A stretch of DNA of 64,000 nt from Curtobacterium sp. MCPF17_002 (GTDB taxonomy: Bacteria > Actinomycetota > Actinomycetes > Actinomycetales > Microbacteriaceae), in contig NZ_CP126251.1 of NCBI RefSeq assembly GCF_003234115.2, forward strand, positions 992,001 through 1,056,000. Reading direction: 5' to 3'. This document shows, piece by piece, positions 32,710 through 44,913 of the stretch. The position numbers and the translations under genes are program-made. The notes under the pieces were generated by a model. It saw nothing but the letters and a program-made list of their open reading frames with translations. It was not told the DNA's origin and searched no databases. The first letter of the stretch is position 1. The number at the start of each line of letters is the position of its first letter.

Positions 32710-33816
32710 ATGCGAGTACTTGCAGCGATGAGCGGTGGTGTCGACTCGGCGGTGGCCGCCGCACGGGCCGTCGACGCAGGACACGACGTGGTCGGCGTGC
32801 ACCTCGCCCTCAGCCGGATGCCCGGCACGCTCCGCACCGGCAGTCGTGGGTGCTGCACGATCGAGGACTCGATGGACGCCCAGCGCGCCGCGTCCGCCCT
32901 CGGGATCCCGTACTACGTGTGGGACTTCTCGGCCCGGTTCAAGGAGGACGTCGTCGACGACTTCGTGGCCGAGTACCAGGCCGGTCGGACGCCGAACCCC
33001 TGCATGCGGTGCAACGAGCGGATCAAGTTCGCGGCACTGCTCGAGAAGGCGCTCGCCCTCGGGTTCGACGCCGTCGCGACCGGCCACTACGCCTCCATCG
33101 TCACCGGACCGGACGGCGCACGGGAGCTCCACCGGTCGGCGGCGTGGGCGAAGGACCAGTCCTACGTGCTCGGCGTGCTGACCGCCGAGCAGCTGCAGCA
33201 CGCGATGTTCCCGCTCGGCGCGACGCCGTCGAAGGACGAGGTCCGTGCCGAGGCCGCTCAGCGCGGTCTGACGGTCGCGCAGAAGCCGGACTCCTACGAC
33301 ATCTGCTTCATCCCCGACGGGGACACCCGCGGCTGGCTGGCCGACCGGGTCGGCGCCGCCCCGGGCGAGGTCGTCGAGCGCGACGGCACGGTCGTCGGCT
33401 CGCACGACGGCGCGACCGGCTACACGGTGGGACAGCGGCGCGGGCTCGCCCTCGGTCGCCCCGCAGCGGACGGCAAGCCCCGGTTCGTGCTCGAGATCCG
33501 ACCGAAGGACAACACGGTCGTGGTCGGCCCGAAGGAGGCGCTCGACGTCACCTCGATGTCCGGGTCGCGGTTCACGTGGGCCGGCACCGCTCCCGCCGAC
33601 CCGTCCGTCCCGTTCGCGTGCGACGTGCAGATCCGTGCCCACGCCGACCCGGTGCCGGCCACCGCGCGGGTGTCCGACGGGCTCCTGGTGATCGACGTGG
33701 ACGCGCCGCTCTCGGGCGTCGCCCCGGGGCAGACCGCGGTCGTCTACGTCGGCACGCGCGTCCTCGGGCAGTGCACGATCGACTCCACGGTGTCGGCGGT
33801 CCCCACGACGGTGTGA
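32710..33816 (+). CDS. mnmA: tRNA-specific 2-thiouridylase
   Basis: 368 residues from ATG 32710. The PP-loop [14 protein letters not shown] is at residues 7-20. The catalytic Cys pair is in [14 protein letters not shown] (about 98-101) and [16 protein letters not shown] (about 200). It transfers sulfur to U34 of tRNAs for Lys, Glu and Gln. The [13 protein letters not shown] segment and length match actinobacterial MnmA. It lies 34 nt before ligA on the same strand, a conserved neighbour pair. The message appears leaderless. Confidence 0.95.
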   Translation: MRVLAAMSGGVDSAVAAARAVDAGHDVVGVHLALSRMPGTLRTGSRGCCTIEDSMDAQRAASALGIPYYVWDFSARFKEDVVDDFVAEYQAGRTPNPCMRCNERIKFAALLEKALALGFDAVATGHYASIVTGPDGARELHRSAAWAKDQSYVLGVLTAEQLQHAMFPLGATPSKDEVRAEAAQRGLTVAQKPDSYDICFIPDGDTRGWLADRVGAAPGEVVERDGTVVGSHDGATGYTVGQRRGLALGRPAADGKPRFVLEIRPKDNTVVVGPKEALDVTSMSGSRFTWAGTAPADPSVPFACDVQIRAHADPVPATARVSDGLLVIDVDAPLSGVAPGQTAVVYVGTRVLGQCTIDSTVSAVPTTV

Positions 33817-33838
33817 TCCCAGGGTCGGTGGCGCCCTG

Positions 33839-36193
<2,355 letters not shown>

Positions 36194-36371
36194 TCCTCGA
36201 GCCCACACGGAACGGCTGTCCAGACGCCGCGGCGCGCCCCTCGCCCCACCCAGTTCAGGGGGCAAGTTGCAACTCGCACGACACGGGGACCGGCATTCTC
36301 CTTACACTCGTTAGAGCATCACCCGTTGTCTGCAGGGGGACGACGGGACGGCCTTCCCGGGGGAGACCCGA
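36194..36371. other. Intergenic region between ligA and alpha/beta hydrolase
   Basis: Contains a 10-bp palindrome AGTTGCAACT (about 36265-36274) and, further down, an AT-richer stretch TTCTCCTTACACTCGTTAGAG (36296-36316) that probably holds the hydrolase promoter. I cannot place -35 and -10 boxes with confidence. Confidence 0.35.
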
Positions 36372-37733
36372 TTGCTGCTCATCGCCGCGGCTCTGCTCAC
36401 CGCCTCGATGCACTCGCTCGGAGTGGTCGAGGCCCCAGTCGCGCCCACCACGCACTCCGTCGCGGCCCAGACGGTGTCCACCAGGCTCGTCGCCGACGTG
36501 ACTCGCTCACGGCCGGTCACGTCCGGGGTGCAGATGACCGCGGAGGACCTCGCGACCGCACACGGTCGCACGTTCCTCGTCGACCTGTCGTCGCTCGACC
36601 GGTCCGCGCTCGTCCGTGCCGCGACCGATGGACGAGTCCTCGCGACCGCGGAGGACGACCCGCCGTCGGCCTCGGACGTCACGACCTGGTGGGCCGGCCT
36701 CGGAGCCGACGAGCACCGTCTGCTCGAGACCGCGGCGCCGTCCGTCGTCGGGAACCTCGAGGGCGTGCCCTACGACGTCCGTGACCGTGCCAACCGCGCC
36801 GTGCTCGAGGCCGGCCTGACGGACCCCTCGGTGAGCGCGGCCCGCACGGCCATGCTCGGCCAGGTGGAGCAGTCGCTCGTCCACGAACCCGGAGCACCGC
36901 GCCGGAACCTCATCACGCTCGACACCCGCGGCTCCGGACGCGCGGCGATCGCCATCGGCGACCTCGACACCGCGGCCGACGTCACGGTCGTCGTCCCCGG
37001 GATGTTCTTCACCGTCACCGGGCAGATGACCGACTTCACGAACACCGCGAACGACCTGTACAGCGAGCAGGCGACGCTCGCCGGGGTCGCCGCGCCGGGG
37101 TCCGGGACCGGCGTCGCCGTCGTCGCGTGGATGGGGTACCGCACGCCGGACCTGTCCAACATCCTGTCGCTCGGCCTGGCGAAGACCGGGGCCGAACGGC
37201 TCGAGCGGACCGTCGACGGGGTCCGTCAGATCCGGGACGCCGAGCAGCCGCGGATCAACATCGTCGCGCACTCGTACGGGTCCACGACGGCCCTGATGGC
37301 GCTGGCGTCCGGACGGATGCGCGCCGACTCCCTGACCGTGCTCGGATCGCCGGGCAGCGACGTGCAGACGTCGGCCGAGCTCGCGGTCGGTGCCGGCCAG
37401 GTGTTCGTCGGCGACGCCCACAGCGACCCCATCGCGGGCTCCGGGTACTTCGGCACCGACCCGGGCTCGAAGGCGTTCGGTTCGACGGTCCTCGACCTCG
37501 CCGGTGGCGCGGACCAGCAGGACGCCGGGGACGTGTTCCGTCGGCCGAACGGACACAACGACTACCTGAAGCCCGGCACGGCCTCGCTGCACGACGTGGC
37601 GCTCATCTCGGTCGGCCGTGGCGACCTCGTCCGTGACGAACTCCGACGGGGCGAGGGCGGGAAGGACGGCGTCCCGCAGACGTCGCCGGACATGTACCTC
37701 GTGCGACCGCAGGACCTGCAGCCGCGCGACTGA
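36372..37733 (+). CDS. Secreted alpha/beta hydrolase (DUF1023 type)
   Basis: 453 residues from TTG 36372, preceded by GGGGGAGA. The N terminus looks like a signal peptide or anchor (LLLIAAALLTASMHSLGVVEAPVA). A helical region precedes the hydrolase domain: VTVVVPGMFFTVTGQM (about 203-218), the nucleophile elbow NIVAHSYGSTTALMAL (Ser about 300) and a C-terminal His candidate in RPNGHNDYLKPG (about 398). This arrangement matches the actinobacterial DUF1023 alpha/beta hydrolase family. Substrate unknown; lipid or ester cleavage outside the membrane is likely. It lies alone between ligA and the PBP gene. Confidence 0.8.
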   Translation: MLLIAAALLTASMHSLGVVEAPVAPTTHSVAAQTVSTRLVADVTRSRPVTSGVQMTAEDLATAHGRTFLVDLSSLDRSALVRAATDGRVLATAEDDPPSASDVTTWWAGLGADEHRLLETAAPSVVGNLEGVPYDVRDRANRAVLEAGLTDPSVSAARTAMLGQVEQSLVHEPGAPRRNLITLDTRGSGRAAIAIGDLDTAADVTVVVPGMFFTVTGQMTDFTNTANDLYSEQATLAGVAAPGSGTGVAVVAWMGYRTPDLSNILSLGLAKTGAERLERTVDGVRQIRDAEQPRINIVAHSYGSTTALMALASGRMRADSLTVLGSPGSDVQTSAELAVGAGQVFVGDAHSDPIAGSGYFGTDPGSKAFGSTVLDLAGGADQQDAGDVFRRPNGHNDYLKPGTASLHDVALISVGRGDLVRDELRRGEGGKDGVPQTSPDMYLVRPQDLQPRD

Positions 37734-37839
37734 CCACACGGGGGCTCGGCCGGGTGACGCGGCCCGGGTCCCGGGTGCCCGGTGCCGGGTGCCGGGTGGC
37801 GGAGCCTGGGTGGGAACCTGTGTGCCGACGCAGCCTCAT

Positions 37840-37860
37840 CTGGTTCCACGGCAGAACCAG
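37840..37860. promoter_or_regulatory. Inverted repeat upstream of the PBP promoter
   Basis: CTGGTTC and GAACCAG, 7-bp arms with a 7-nt spacer, ending 15 nt before the TACCGT -10 box, so overlapping the -35 region. Candidate operator. The preceding 37751-37800 is a G/C-only CCGGGTG repeat. Confidence 0.35.
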
Positions 37861-37875
37861 TACAGCCCTGCCCCA

Positions 37876-37881
37876 TACCGT
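37876..37881 (+). promoter_or_regulatory. Candidate -10 box for leaderless PBP gene
   Basis: TACCGT, then 7 nt, then ATG 37889. Confidence 0.45.
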
Positions 37882-37888
37882 GCCGTGC

Positions 37889-40171
37889 ATGCGTGTGGTG
37901 CGATGGCCTGGTGCTCTCCTGACGTTCGTCGCGCTGTCGGCGCTGGCCGGCATGCTCGTCGCCGTCGCCGTGACCCCGGGCGTCGCCGTCGCGGGTGAGG
38001 GGACCTCCGGGGCGGTCGCCTTCTTCGAGGACCTGCCGAGCTACCTGGACATCAAGACCCCGCAGCAGGTGTCGTCCGTCTACGCGACGAAGGACGGTCA
38101 GCAGGTCAAGATCGCGTCGTTCTACGCCGAGAACCGGACGACCGTGGCGTCGAACGCGATGGCCGACACGCTCAAGCGGGCCGCGATCGACACCGAGGAC
38201 CCGAGGTTCCTCGACGAGGGCGGGATCGACGTCGTCGGGACGCTCCGCGGCGCGGCCGCGACCGTCGTCGGCGGGGACGTGCAGGGCGGGTCGAGCATCA
38301 CCCAGCAGTACGTCAAGAACGTCCTCGTGCAGGAGTGCGAGGAGCTGACGGGGAAGAACGCGGCCGACACCGCGAAGAAGATCGCCGCGTGCTACGAGGA
38401 CGCCGCCGGGGTCACGCCGCAGCGGAAGCTCCAGGAGATGCGGTACGCCATCGCCGTCAACAAGAAGTACTCGAAGGACCAGATCCTCACCGGGTACCTC
38501 AACCTCGTGGGCCTCGGCGGGCGGGTCTACGGCGCCGAGGCCGGCGCCGAGTACTACTTCGGCGTGCACGCGAAGGACCTCTCCCTCGTGCAGTCCGCGA
38601 CGCTCGTGGCGATCCTCAACAACCCGTCGAACCTGCGCATCGACCAACCGGCGGACACCGACAACGGCTCGGCGAACGGGTACGCGAAGACCAAGGAACG
38701 CCGGGACTACGTGCTCCAGCGGATGTACGTGCACCACGACGTCACCAAGGCGCAGCTCGACGAGGCGAAGGCGACCCCCGTCACGCCGAAGATCACCGCC
38801 ACCGCCAACGGGTGCTCGTCCGCGGCGACCGGGTACGACGCCGGGTACTTCTGCGACTACGTCCGCGACCAGGTGCTGCAGGACCCGGCGTTCGGCAAGA
38901 CCGCCGCGGAGCGCATCGCGACCCTCGACACCAAGGGCCTCGAGATCCACACCTCGCTCGACCTCGACCTGCAGTCCCAGGCGCAGACGGCGTTGTCGAC
39001 CTACGTCCCCGCGACCATGGCCGGCGTCGACGTCGGCGGCTCGAACGTCACGGTCGAACCGGGCACCGGCCGGATCCTCTCGATGGTGCAGAACACGTCG
39101 TACACGCAGGGCGACACCGCCGCGGCGGGGTCGACGGCGGTGAACTACAGCGCCGACAGCGGCTTCGGGAACTCGGGCGGGTTCCAGACCGGCTCGACCT
39201 ACAAGGTGTTCACCCTGGCGGAGTGGCTCGCGAGCGGCCGAACCCTGTCCGAGTCGGTGTCGACGACCGAGCACACGTTCGAGAACGCCGAGTTCACGAA
39301 CTCCTGCCAGAACGTCAGCGGCGGCACCTGGCCGGTCGCCAACGCCGAGAGCGTGCCGTCGTCGATGACCGTGCAGGCAGCCACCTCCGAGTCGATCAAC
39401 ACCGCGTACGCGCAGATGGGCAAGCAGCTCGACCTGTGCAAGATCGCCCAGCTCGCCCAGTCGATGGGGATCCACCGAGCCGACGGCAACGCCCTGACGC
39501 AGACCCCGTCGTCGATCCTCGGCGTGAACGAGCTGTCGCCGATCGACCTCGCCGAGGCCTACGCCGGGTTCGCGAACGGCGGCGTGGTCTGCACCCCGAC
39601 CGCGATCGACTCGGTGACCGCGGCCGACGGCACGAAGATCACGCCGTCGCCGTCCTCGTGCACCCAGGGCGTCTCCGCCGAGGTCGCGGGCACCGTGGAC
39701 TACGCACTGCAGGGCGTCCTCACCGGGGCCGGCACCGGCGCGAGCGCGAACCCCGGCGACACCGTGCCGAAGTTCGCGAAGACCGGCACCACCGACGGCG
39801 ACGTGCAGAACTGGCTCGTCGCGTCCACGACGAAGTACACGAACGCGACCTGGGTCGGCAACGTGCAGGGGCAGGTGAGCCTGGCGAACTGGCCGTTCCT
39901 GCAGGGCACCACCGGGTACAGCGCGAAGTTCGGGGTCGGGAAGTCGATGATGTCCTACCTCGACCAGACGGTCGGCGGCGGCGCGCTGCCGACACCGGAC
40001 CCGGCGATGATCGGGCAGGCGAGCCACGCGTCCACGACGACCCCGTCGGGCCAGACGCAGACGGGCCAGACGACGCAGGACCAGACGGACCAGGACCAGA
40101 CGGACCAGGACCAGACGGACCAGGCCCAGACGGACCAGGCCCAGAAGGGCCAGCAGCAGAACGGCAAGTGA
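37889..40171 (+). CDS. Class A penicillin-binding protein (transglycosylase/transpeptidase)
   Basis: 760 residues from ATG 37889. One N-terminal membrane segment (LLTFVALSALAGMLVAVAV). Glycosyltransferase-51 domain: AIDTEDPRFLDEGGIDVVG (Glu about 103), GGSSITQQYVKNVL, RKLQEMRYAIAVNKKYSKDQIL. Transpeptidase: Ser436 in GSTYKVFTL, SESIN, KTGTT (Lys631). The tail is hydrophilic, with QTDQD repeats coded by a 15-bp tandem repeat (about 40060-40140). It polymerises and crosslinks peptidoglycan. In the GT51 motif the usual FYxHxG reads FLDEGG, so the His is absent. Confidence 0.92.
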   Translation: MRVVRWPGALLTFVALSALAGMLVAVAVTPGVAVAGEGTSGAVAFFEDLPSYLDIKTPQQVSSVYATKDGQQVKIASFYAENRTTVASNAMADTLKRAAIDTEDPRFLDEGGIDVVGTLRGAAATVVGGDVQGGSSITQQYVKNVLVQECEELTGKNAADTAKKIAACYEDAAGVTPQRKLQEMRYAIAVNKKYSKDQILTGYLNLVGLGGRVYGAEAGAEYYFGVHAKDLSLVQSATLVAILNNPSNLRIDQPADTDNGSANGYAKTKERRDYVLQRMYVHHDVTKAQLDEAKATPVTPKITATANGCSSAATGYDAGYFCDYVRDQVLQDPAFGKTAAERIATLDTKGLEIHTSLDLDLQSQAQTALSTYVPATMAGVDVGGSNVTVEPGTGRILSMVQNTSYTQGDTAAAGSTAVNYSADSGFGNSGGFQTGSTYKVFTLAEWLASGRTLSESVSTTEHTFENAEFTNSCQNVSGGTWPVANAESVPSSMTVQAATSESINTAYAQMGKQLDLCKIAQLAQSMGIHRADGNALTQTPSSILGVNELSPIDLAEAYAGFANGGVVCTPTAIDSVTAADGTKITPSPSSCTQGVSAEVAGTVDYALQGVLTGAGTGASANPGDTVPKFAKTGTTDGDVQNWLVASTTKYTNATWVGNVQGQVSLANWPFLQGTTGYSAKFGVGKSMMSYLDQTVGGGALPTPDPAMIGQASHASTTTPSGQTQTGQTTQDQTDQDQTDQDQTDQAQTDQAQKGQQQNGK

Positions 40172-40179
40172 GGCACCAA

Positions 40180-40185
40180 TAGACT
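40180..40185 (+). promoter_or_regulatory. Candidate -10 box for gatCAB operon
   Basis: TAGACT, 34 nt before ATG 40220; the -35 is unclear. Confidence 0.35.
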
Positions 40186-40219
40186 GGTGCGCATTCCACG
40201 AACCGATCGACGGAGCACC

Positions 40220-40519
40220 ATGCCTGACATCACGAGCGAGCAGGTCGCCCACCTGGCGAACCTCGCACGCATCGCACTCACGCCCGAAGAGATCGAGAAG
40301 CTGACCGGGGAGCTCTCGCACATCGTCGAGAGCGTCGCCAGGGTCACCGAGGTCGCGACCCCGGACGTCCCCGCGACGAGCCACCCGGTGCCCCTCGGCA
40401 ACGTCACCCGGCCCGACGTGGTCGGGCCGACGCTCACGCAGGAGCAGGCGCTCTCGGGCGCCCCCGACTCCGACGGCGAGCGGTTCCGTGTGACGGCCAT
40501 CCTCGGCGAAGAACAGTAG
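40220..40519 (+). CDS. gatC: Asp-tRNA(Asn)/Glu-tRNA(Gln) amidotransferase subunit C
   Basis: 99 residues from ATG 40220 (ACGGAG upstream); an in-frame start at 40187 would add 11 residues unlike the family. [36 protein letters not shown] is the characteristic N-terminal helix pair. It bridges GatA and GatB in the transamidase that makes Gln-tRNA(Gln) and Asn-tRNA(Asn). First gene of gatCAB; 11 nt before gatA. Confidence 0.95.
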   Translation: MPDITSEQVAHLANLARIALTPEEIEKLTGELSHIVESVARVTEVATPDVPATSHPVPLGNVTRPDVVGPTLTQEQALSGAPDSDGERFRVTAILGEEQ

Positions 40520-40530
40520 AGCGAAGAGCA

Positions 40531-42078
40531 GTGACTGACGACATCACGAAGCTGAGCGCCGCGGCGCTCGCCGACGCCCTCGTGGCCCGCGACGTCTCGA
40601 GCGTCGAGGCCACCCAGGCACACCTCGACCGGATCCAGGCCGTGGACGGCGACGTCCACGCGTTCCTGCACGTCAACCAGAACGCGATCGCAGCGGCGAA
40701 GTCGATCGACTCCCGCCGCGCCGCCGGTGACGACCTCGGTCCGCTCGCCGGTGTGCCGATCGCCGTGAAGGACGTCCTGTGCACGCAGGACATGCCGACC
40801 ACGTCCGGCTCGAAGATCCTCGAGGGCTGGGTGCCGCCGTACGACGCCACCCCGGTCGCGAAGCTCCGTGCCGCCGGCCTCGTGCCGCTCGGCAAGACCA
40901 ACATGGACGAGTTCGCGATGGGCTCGACCACCGAGTTCTCGGCGTACGGCCCGACCCACAACCCGTGGGACCTCGACCGCATCCCCGGCGGGTCCGGCGG
41001 TGGCTCGGCCGCCGCGGTCGCCGCGCACGAGGCACCGCTCGCCCTCGGCTCGGACACCGGCGGCTCGATCCGTCAGCCCGGTGCCGTCACCGGCACGGTG
41101 GGTGTGAAGCCGACCTACGGCGGCGTCAGCCGCTACGGGGCGATCGCGCTCGCGTCGAGCCTCGACCAGGTCGGACCGGTGTCCCGCACCGTCCTCGACG
41201 CCGCGCTCCTGCACGACGTCATCGGCGGGCACGACCCGAAGGACTCGACGAGCATCCCGGACGCCTGGCCGTCGATGGCCGCCGCCGCGCGCGAGGGCCT
41301 GCAGGCCGACACGCTCCGCGGCCTGCGGGTCGGTGTGGTGAAGGAACTCGCCGGTGGCGAGGGCTTCCAGGCCGGCGTCACGCAGCGCTTCCAGGAGACC
41401 GTGGCGATCCTCGAGTCCGCGGGTGCCGTGGTCGTCGAGATCGACGCCCCGTCGTTCGCGTACGCGATCAGCGCGTACTACCTGATCCTCCCGGCCGAGG
41501 CGTCGTCCAACCTGGCGAAGTTCGACTCGGTGCGCTTCGGCCTCCGCGTCACGCCGGAGAACAGCGCCACCGTCGAGGACGTCATGGCCGCCACGCGCGA
41601 GGCCGGCTTCGGCCCCGAGGTCAAGCGCCGCATCATCCTCGGCACCTACGCCCTGAGCGCGGGCTACTACGACGCGTACTACGGCTCGGCGCAGAAGGTC
41701 CGGACGCTCGTCCAGCGCGACTTCACGGCCGCGTTCGAGCAGGTCGACCTGCTGGTCAGCCCGTCGGCACCGACGACCGCGTTCCCGATCGGGGAGCGCA
41801 TCGACGACCCGCTGGCGATGTACCTCAACGACCTCACGACGATCCCGGCGAACCTCGCGGGCGTCCCCGGCATGAGCATCCCGAACGGCCTCGCGCCCGA
41901 GGACGGACTGCCCACCGGCGTGCAGCTGATGGCGCCCCAGCGCGAGGACGCCCGGCTCTACCGCTACGGCGCCGCGCTCGAGCGTCTCCTCGAGCAGCAG
42001 TGGGGTCACCCGCTCATCGACAGCATCCCGGACCTCGACCAGAGTCAGCAGTCCGCTGCGCAGGAAGGTGTGATCTGA
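40531..42078 (+). CDS. gatA: Asp-tRNA(Asn)/Glu-tRNA(Gln) amidotransferase subunit A
   Basis: 515 residues from GTG 40531. Amidase-signature residues are visible: Lys in [12 protein letters not shown] (about 79), then [32 protein letters not shown], with the Ser-cisSer-Lys triad. It releases ammonia from glutamine for the GatB active site. The stop and the gatB ATG share one base (TGATG), coupling translation. Confidence 0.96.
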   Translation: MTDDITKLSAAALADALVARDVSSVEATQAHLDRIQAVDGDVHAFLHVNQNAIAAAKSIDSRRAAGDDLGPLAGVPIAVKDVLCTQDMPTTSGSKILEGWVPPYDATPVAKLRAAGLVPLGKTNMDEFAMGSTTEFSAYGPTHNPWDLDRIPGGSGGGSAAAVAAHEAPLALGSDTGGSIRQPGAVTGTVGVKPTYGGVSRYGAIALASSLDQVGPVSRTVLDAALLHDVIGGHDPKDSTSIPDAWPSMAAAAREGLQADTLRGLRVGVVKELAGGEGFQAGVTQRFQETVAILESAGAVVVEIDAPSFAYAISAYYLILPAEASSNLAKFDSVRFGLRVTPENSATVEDVMAATREAGFGPEVKRRIILGTYALSAGYYDAYYGSAQKVRTLVQRDFTAAFEQVDLLVSPSAPTTAFPIGERIDDPLAMYLNDLTTIPANLAGVPGMSIPNGLAPEDGLPTGVQLMAPQREDARLYRYGAALERLLEQQWGHPLIDSIPDLDQSQQSAAQEGVI

Positions 42079-43583
42079 TGGCGCAGAAGGACGCGCTGAT
42101 GGACTTCGACGAGGCACTCCGGCTGTACGAGCCGGTCCTCGGTTTCGAGGTCCACGTCGAACTCGCGACGAAGACCAAGATGTTCTCCGACGCGCCGAAC
42201 TTCTTCGGGGGCGAGCCGAACACGAACGTCACACCGGTCGACCTCGGGCTGCCCGGGTCGCTGCCGGTCGTCAACGCGCAGGCCGTGCGCTACTCGATCC
42301 AGCTCGGGCTCGCGCTCGGCTGCTCGATCGCCGAGTCCTCGCGGTTCGCCCGGAAGAACTACTACTACCCGGACAACCCGAAGAACTACCAGATCTCCCA
42401 GTACGACGAGCCGATCGCGTACGAGGGCGAGGTCGAGGTGGAACTCGCCGACGGCACCATCTTCAACATCCCCATCGAGCGTGCCCACATGGAGGAGGAC
42501 GCCGGCAAGCTGACGCACGTCGGCGGTGCCACCGGTCGCATCCAGGGCGCCGAGTACTCGCTCGTCGACTACAACCGTGCCGGCGTGCCGCTCGTCGAGA
42601 TCGTCACGAAGCCGATCTTCGGCACCGAGGAGCGCGCGCCCGAGCTCGGGGCGGCCTACGTGCAGGTCATCCGTGACCTCGTCCGTGCGCTCGGCGTCTC
42701 CGAGGCCCGCATGGAGCGCGGCAACCTGCGGTGCGACGCGAACATCTCGCTGCGCCCCCGCGGGCAGGAGAAGCTCGGGACCCGCACGGAGACGAAGAAC
42801 GTCAACTCGTTCCGTGCGGTCGAGCGCGCCATCCGCTACGAGATCCAGCGGCAGGCCGCGATCCTCGCCGACGGCGGGACGATCACGCAGGAGACCCGGC
42901 ACTGGCACGAGGACACCGGCCGCACCTCGGCCGGCCGTCCCAAGTCGGACGCCGACGACTACCGCTACTTCCCGGAGCCCGACCTGCTCCCCGTCGTGCC
43001 CGACCCGGCCGTCATCGAGGAGCTCCGCGCGTCGCTGCCGGAGGCCCCGGTCGCGCGTCGTCGCCGGCTCAAGGGTGACTGGGGCTTCACCGACCTCGAG
43101 TTCCAGGACGTCGTCAACGGCGGCCTCCTCGACGAGGTCGAGGGGACCATCGCCGCCGGTGCCACGCCGCAGGCCGCGCGCAAGTGGTGGACGGGCGAGA
43201 TCAGCCGTGTCGCCAACACGCAGGACGCCGCCGCGGGTGACCTCGTGTCCCCGCAGCACGTCGCGGAGCTGATCGGGCTCGTCGAGTCCGGTGACCTCAC
43301 CGATCGGCTCGCGCGCCAGGTGCTCGAGGGCGTCATCGCAGGCGAGGGCTCGCCCGCCGCGGTCGTCGAGTCCCGCGGGCTCAAGGTCGTGTCGGACGAC
43401 TCGGCGCTGACCGCCGCCGTCGACGAGGCCCTCGCAGCGCAGCCCGACGTGCTCGCGAAGATCAAGGACGGCAAGGTCCAGGCCGCCGGTGCCATCATCG
43501 GTGCCGTGATGAAGGCCATGCGGGGCCAGGCCGACGCGGCTCGCGTCCGCGAGCTGGTCCTGGAGCGTGCCCAGCAGTCCTAG
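42078..43583 (+). CDS. gatB: Asp-tRNA(Asn)/Glu-tRNA(Gln) amidotransferase subunit B
   Basis: 501 residues from ATG 42078. Family segments: [41 protein letters not shown] (residues about 92-113), [28 protein letters not shown] and [12 protein letters not shown], with a C-terminal YqeY-like tail domain. GatB phosphorylates the tRNA-bound carboxylate and amidates it. An in-frame ATG at codon 8 is an alternative start. The operon is followed by a palindrome at 43604. Confidence 0.96.
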   Translation: MAQKDALMDFDEALRLYEPVLGFEVHVELATKTKMFSDAPNFFGGEPNTNVTPVDLGLPGSLPVVNAQAVRYSIQLGLALGCSIAESSRFARKNYYYPDNPKNYQISQYDEPIAYEGEVEVELADGTIFNIPIERAHMEEDAGKLTHVGGATGRIQGAEYSLVDYNRAGVPLVEIVTKPIFGTEERAPELGAAYVQVIRDLVRALGVSEARMERGNLRCDANISLRPRGQEKLGTRTETKNVNSFRAVERAIRYEIQRQAAILADGGTITQETRHWHEDTGRTSAGRPKSDADDYRYFPEPDLLPVVPDPAVIEELRASLPEAPVARRRRLKGDWGFTDLEFQDVVNGGLLDEVEGTIAAGATPQAARKWWTGEISRVANTQDAAAGDLVSPQHVAELIGLVESGDLTDRLARQVLEGVIAGEGSPAAVVESRGLKVVSDDSALTAAVDEALAAQPDVLAKIKDGKVQAAGAIIGAVMKAMRGQADAARVRELVLERAQQS

Positions 43584-43603
43584 ACCGCACGGTCGCAGCA
43601 ACA

Positions 43604-43643
43604 GACGGGAGGCGCGGTGCCAGCTGGCACCGTGCCTCCCGTC
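43604..43643. terminator. 40-bp near-perfect palindrome after gatB (GGAGGC family)
   Basis: 20-bp arms beginning GACGGGAGGCGCGG, one G-T wobble, no loop, centre GCCAGCTGGC. Near-identical to 15407-15446. No T tract. Confidence 0.75.
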
Positions 43644-43710
43644 CGTCCGTGGTCGCCGTCGACCTCCGACAACCTGGGGACGCGTCAGCGATCCGGTGAC
43701 AAGATGAGTC

Positions 43711-44913
43711 GTGACCGCAACGATCCGCGCCATCGGTACCGCCCTCCCCACGAAGACGCTCGAGCAGGCAGCGGTCCGGGACCTGTTCGTCGGGCAACCC
43801 GACCTCGGTCGGCTCGGCAGACGGCTCGTCCCCGCGGCGTTCGACGCCTCCGCCGTGGAGCACCGGCACACGGTGCTCGAGGAGCTCGACGCCACGCGTC
43901 CGGCCGGGGCGTTCCGCGACGAGGACGGTGTCCTCCGCTCGCCGTCCACCGGCACCCGGAACGACCGCTACCGGGAGCTCGCGCCCGCGTTGTTCGTCGC
44001 CGCCGCTCGTGACGCCGTGGAGCGTGCCGGGATCGAGGCCGCATCGGTGACGCACGTGGTCACGGTGTCCTGCACCGGGTTCACGCAGCCCGGGCCGGAC
44101 CTCGACATCGTCCGCGAACTCGGTCTCCGGCCGACCGTCTTCCGCCAGCACATCGGGTTCATGGGCTGCTGCGCGGCGTTCCCGGCACTCCGGATCGCGG
44201 ACGCCTTCGCCGCGTCCGACCCGGACGCGGTCGTGCTCGTCGTCTGCGCCGAGCTCTGCACGCTGCACGTCCGCGCCTCCGACGACCCGGACCAGATCGT
44301 CGCCAACAGCGTCTTCGGCGACGGTGCCGCCGCGGTGGTCGTCACGGCCGAGGGGGACGGGCTCCGCATCGACGAGTTCGCCACCACCGTCGTGCACGAG
44401 GGCGCCGCCGAGATGGCCTGGAACATCGGCGACGAGGGCTTCGAGATGGTGCTCAGCACCGCCGTGCCGAAGCTCGTCGGCGCCACCGTCGCGCAGGCCG
44501 TCGGGCCGCTGTTGCCGGCCGGCGGTGCAGCCGCGGTGCCGGTGTGGGCCGTGCACCCCGGCGGTCGCGCGATCCTCGACCGCACGCAGGACGCCCTGGG
44601 CCTGTCCGACGAGGTGATGGCGCCGAGCCGTGCCGTCCTCCGCGATCACGGCAACATGTCGAGCGCCACGGTGCTGTTCGTCCTCCGGCAGGCGCTGGAG
44701 GACGGGATCGCGGACGGGGCCGGCGTCGTCGCGTTGGCCTTCGGACCCGGCCTGACGGTCGAGGCCGCACGGCTCACGGCGGTCGGGACGACACCGCGGA
44801 CGACGTCGCGGGCGGCGACGCCGACCGTGCTGCGCACCCCGGTGACGCAGCTGATCCCGCAGCGGGCGGCCGATGCCGACCCCGTCGCCGTGGTGCCCGC
44901 AGGACTGTCGTGA
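43711..44913 (+). CDS. Type III polyketide synthase (chalcone/stilbene synthase-like)
   Basis: 400 residues from GTG 43711. Thiolase-fold catalytic triad: Cys in GFMGCCAAFPALRIA (Cys153, next to a second Cys), His in VPVWAVHPGGRAILD (about 281), Asn in DHGNMSSATVLFVL (about 315). Residues 55-85 (PSTGTRNDRYRELAPALFV) match bacterial alkylresorcinol/alkylpyrone-type enzymes. These extend acyl-CoA starters with malonyl-CoA and cyclise the product. The stop overlaps the methyltransferase GTG (GTGA), so a methylated phenolic or pyrone lipid is likely (inference). Starter and ring type cannot be read from sequence. Confidence 0.9.
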   Translation: MTATIRAIGTALPTKTLEQAAVRDLFVGQPDLGRLGRRLVPAAFDASAVEHRHTVLEELDATRPAGAFRDEDGVLRSPSTGTRNDRYRELAPALFVAAARDAVERAGIEAASVTHVVTVSCTGFTQPGPDLDIVRELGLRPTVFRQHIGFMGCCAAFPALRIADAFAASDPDAVVLVVCAELCTLHVRASDDPDQIVANSVFGDGAAAVVVTAEGDGLRIDEFATTVVHEGAAEMAWNIGDEGFEMVLSTAVPKLVGATVAQAVGPLLPAGGAAAVPVWAVHPGGRAILDRTQDALGLSDEVMAPSRAVLRDHGNMSSATVLFVLRQALEDGIADGAGVVALAFGPGLTVEAARLTAVGTTPRTTSRAATPTVLRTPVTQLIPQRAADADPVAVVPAGLS

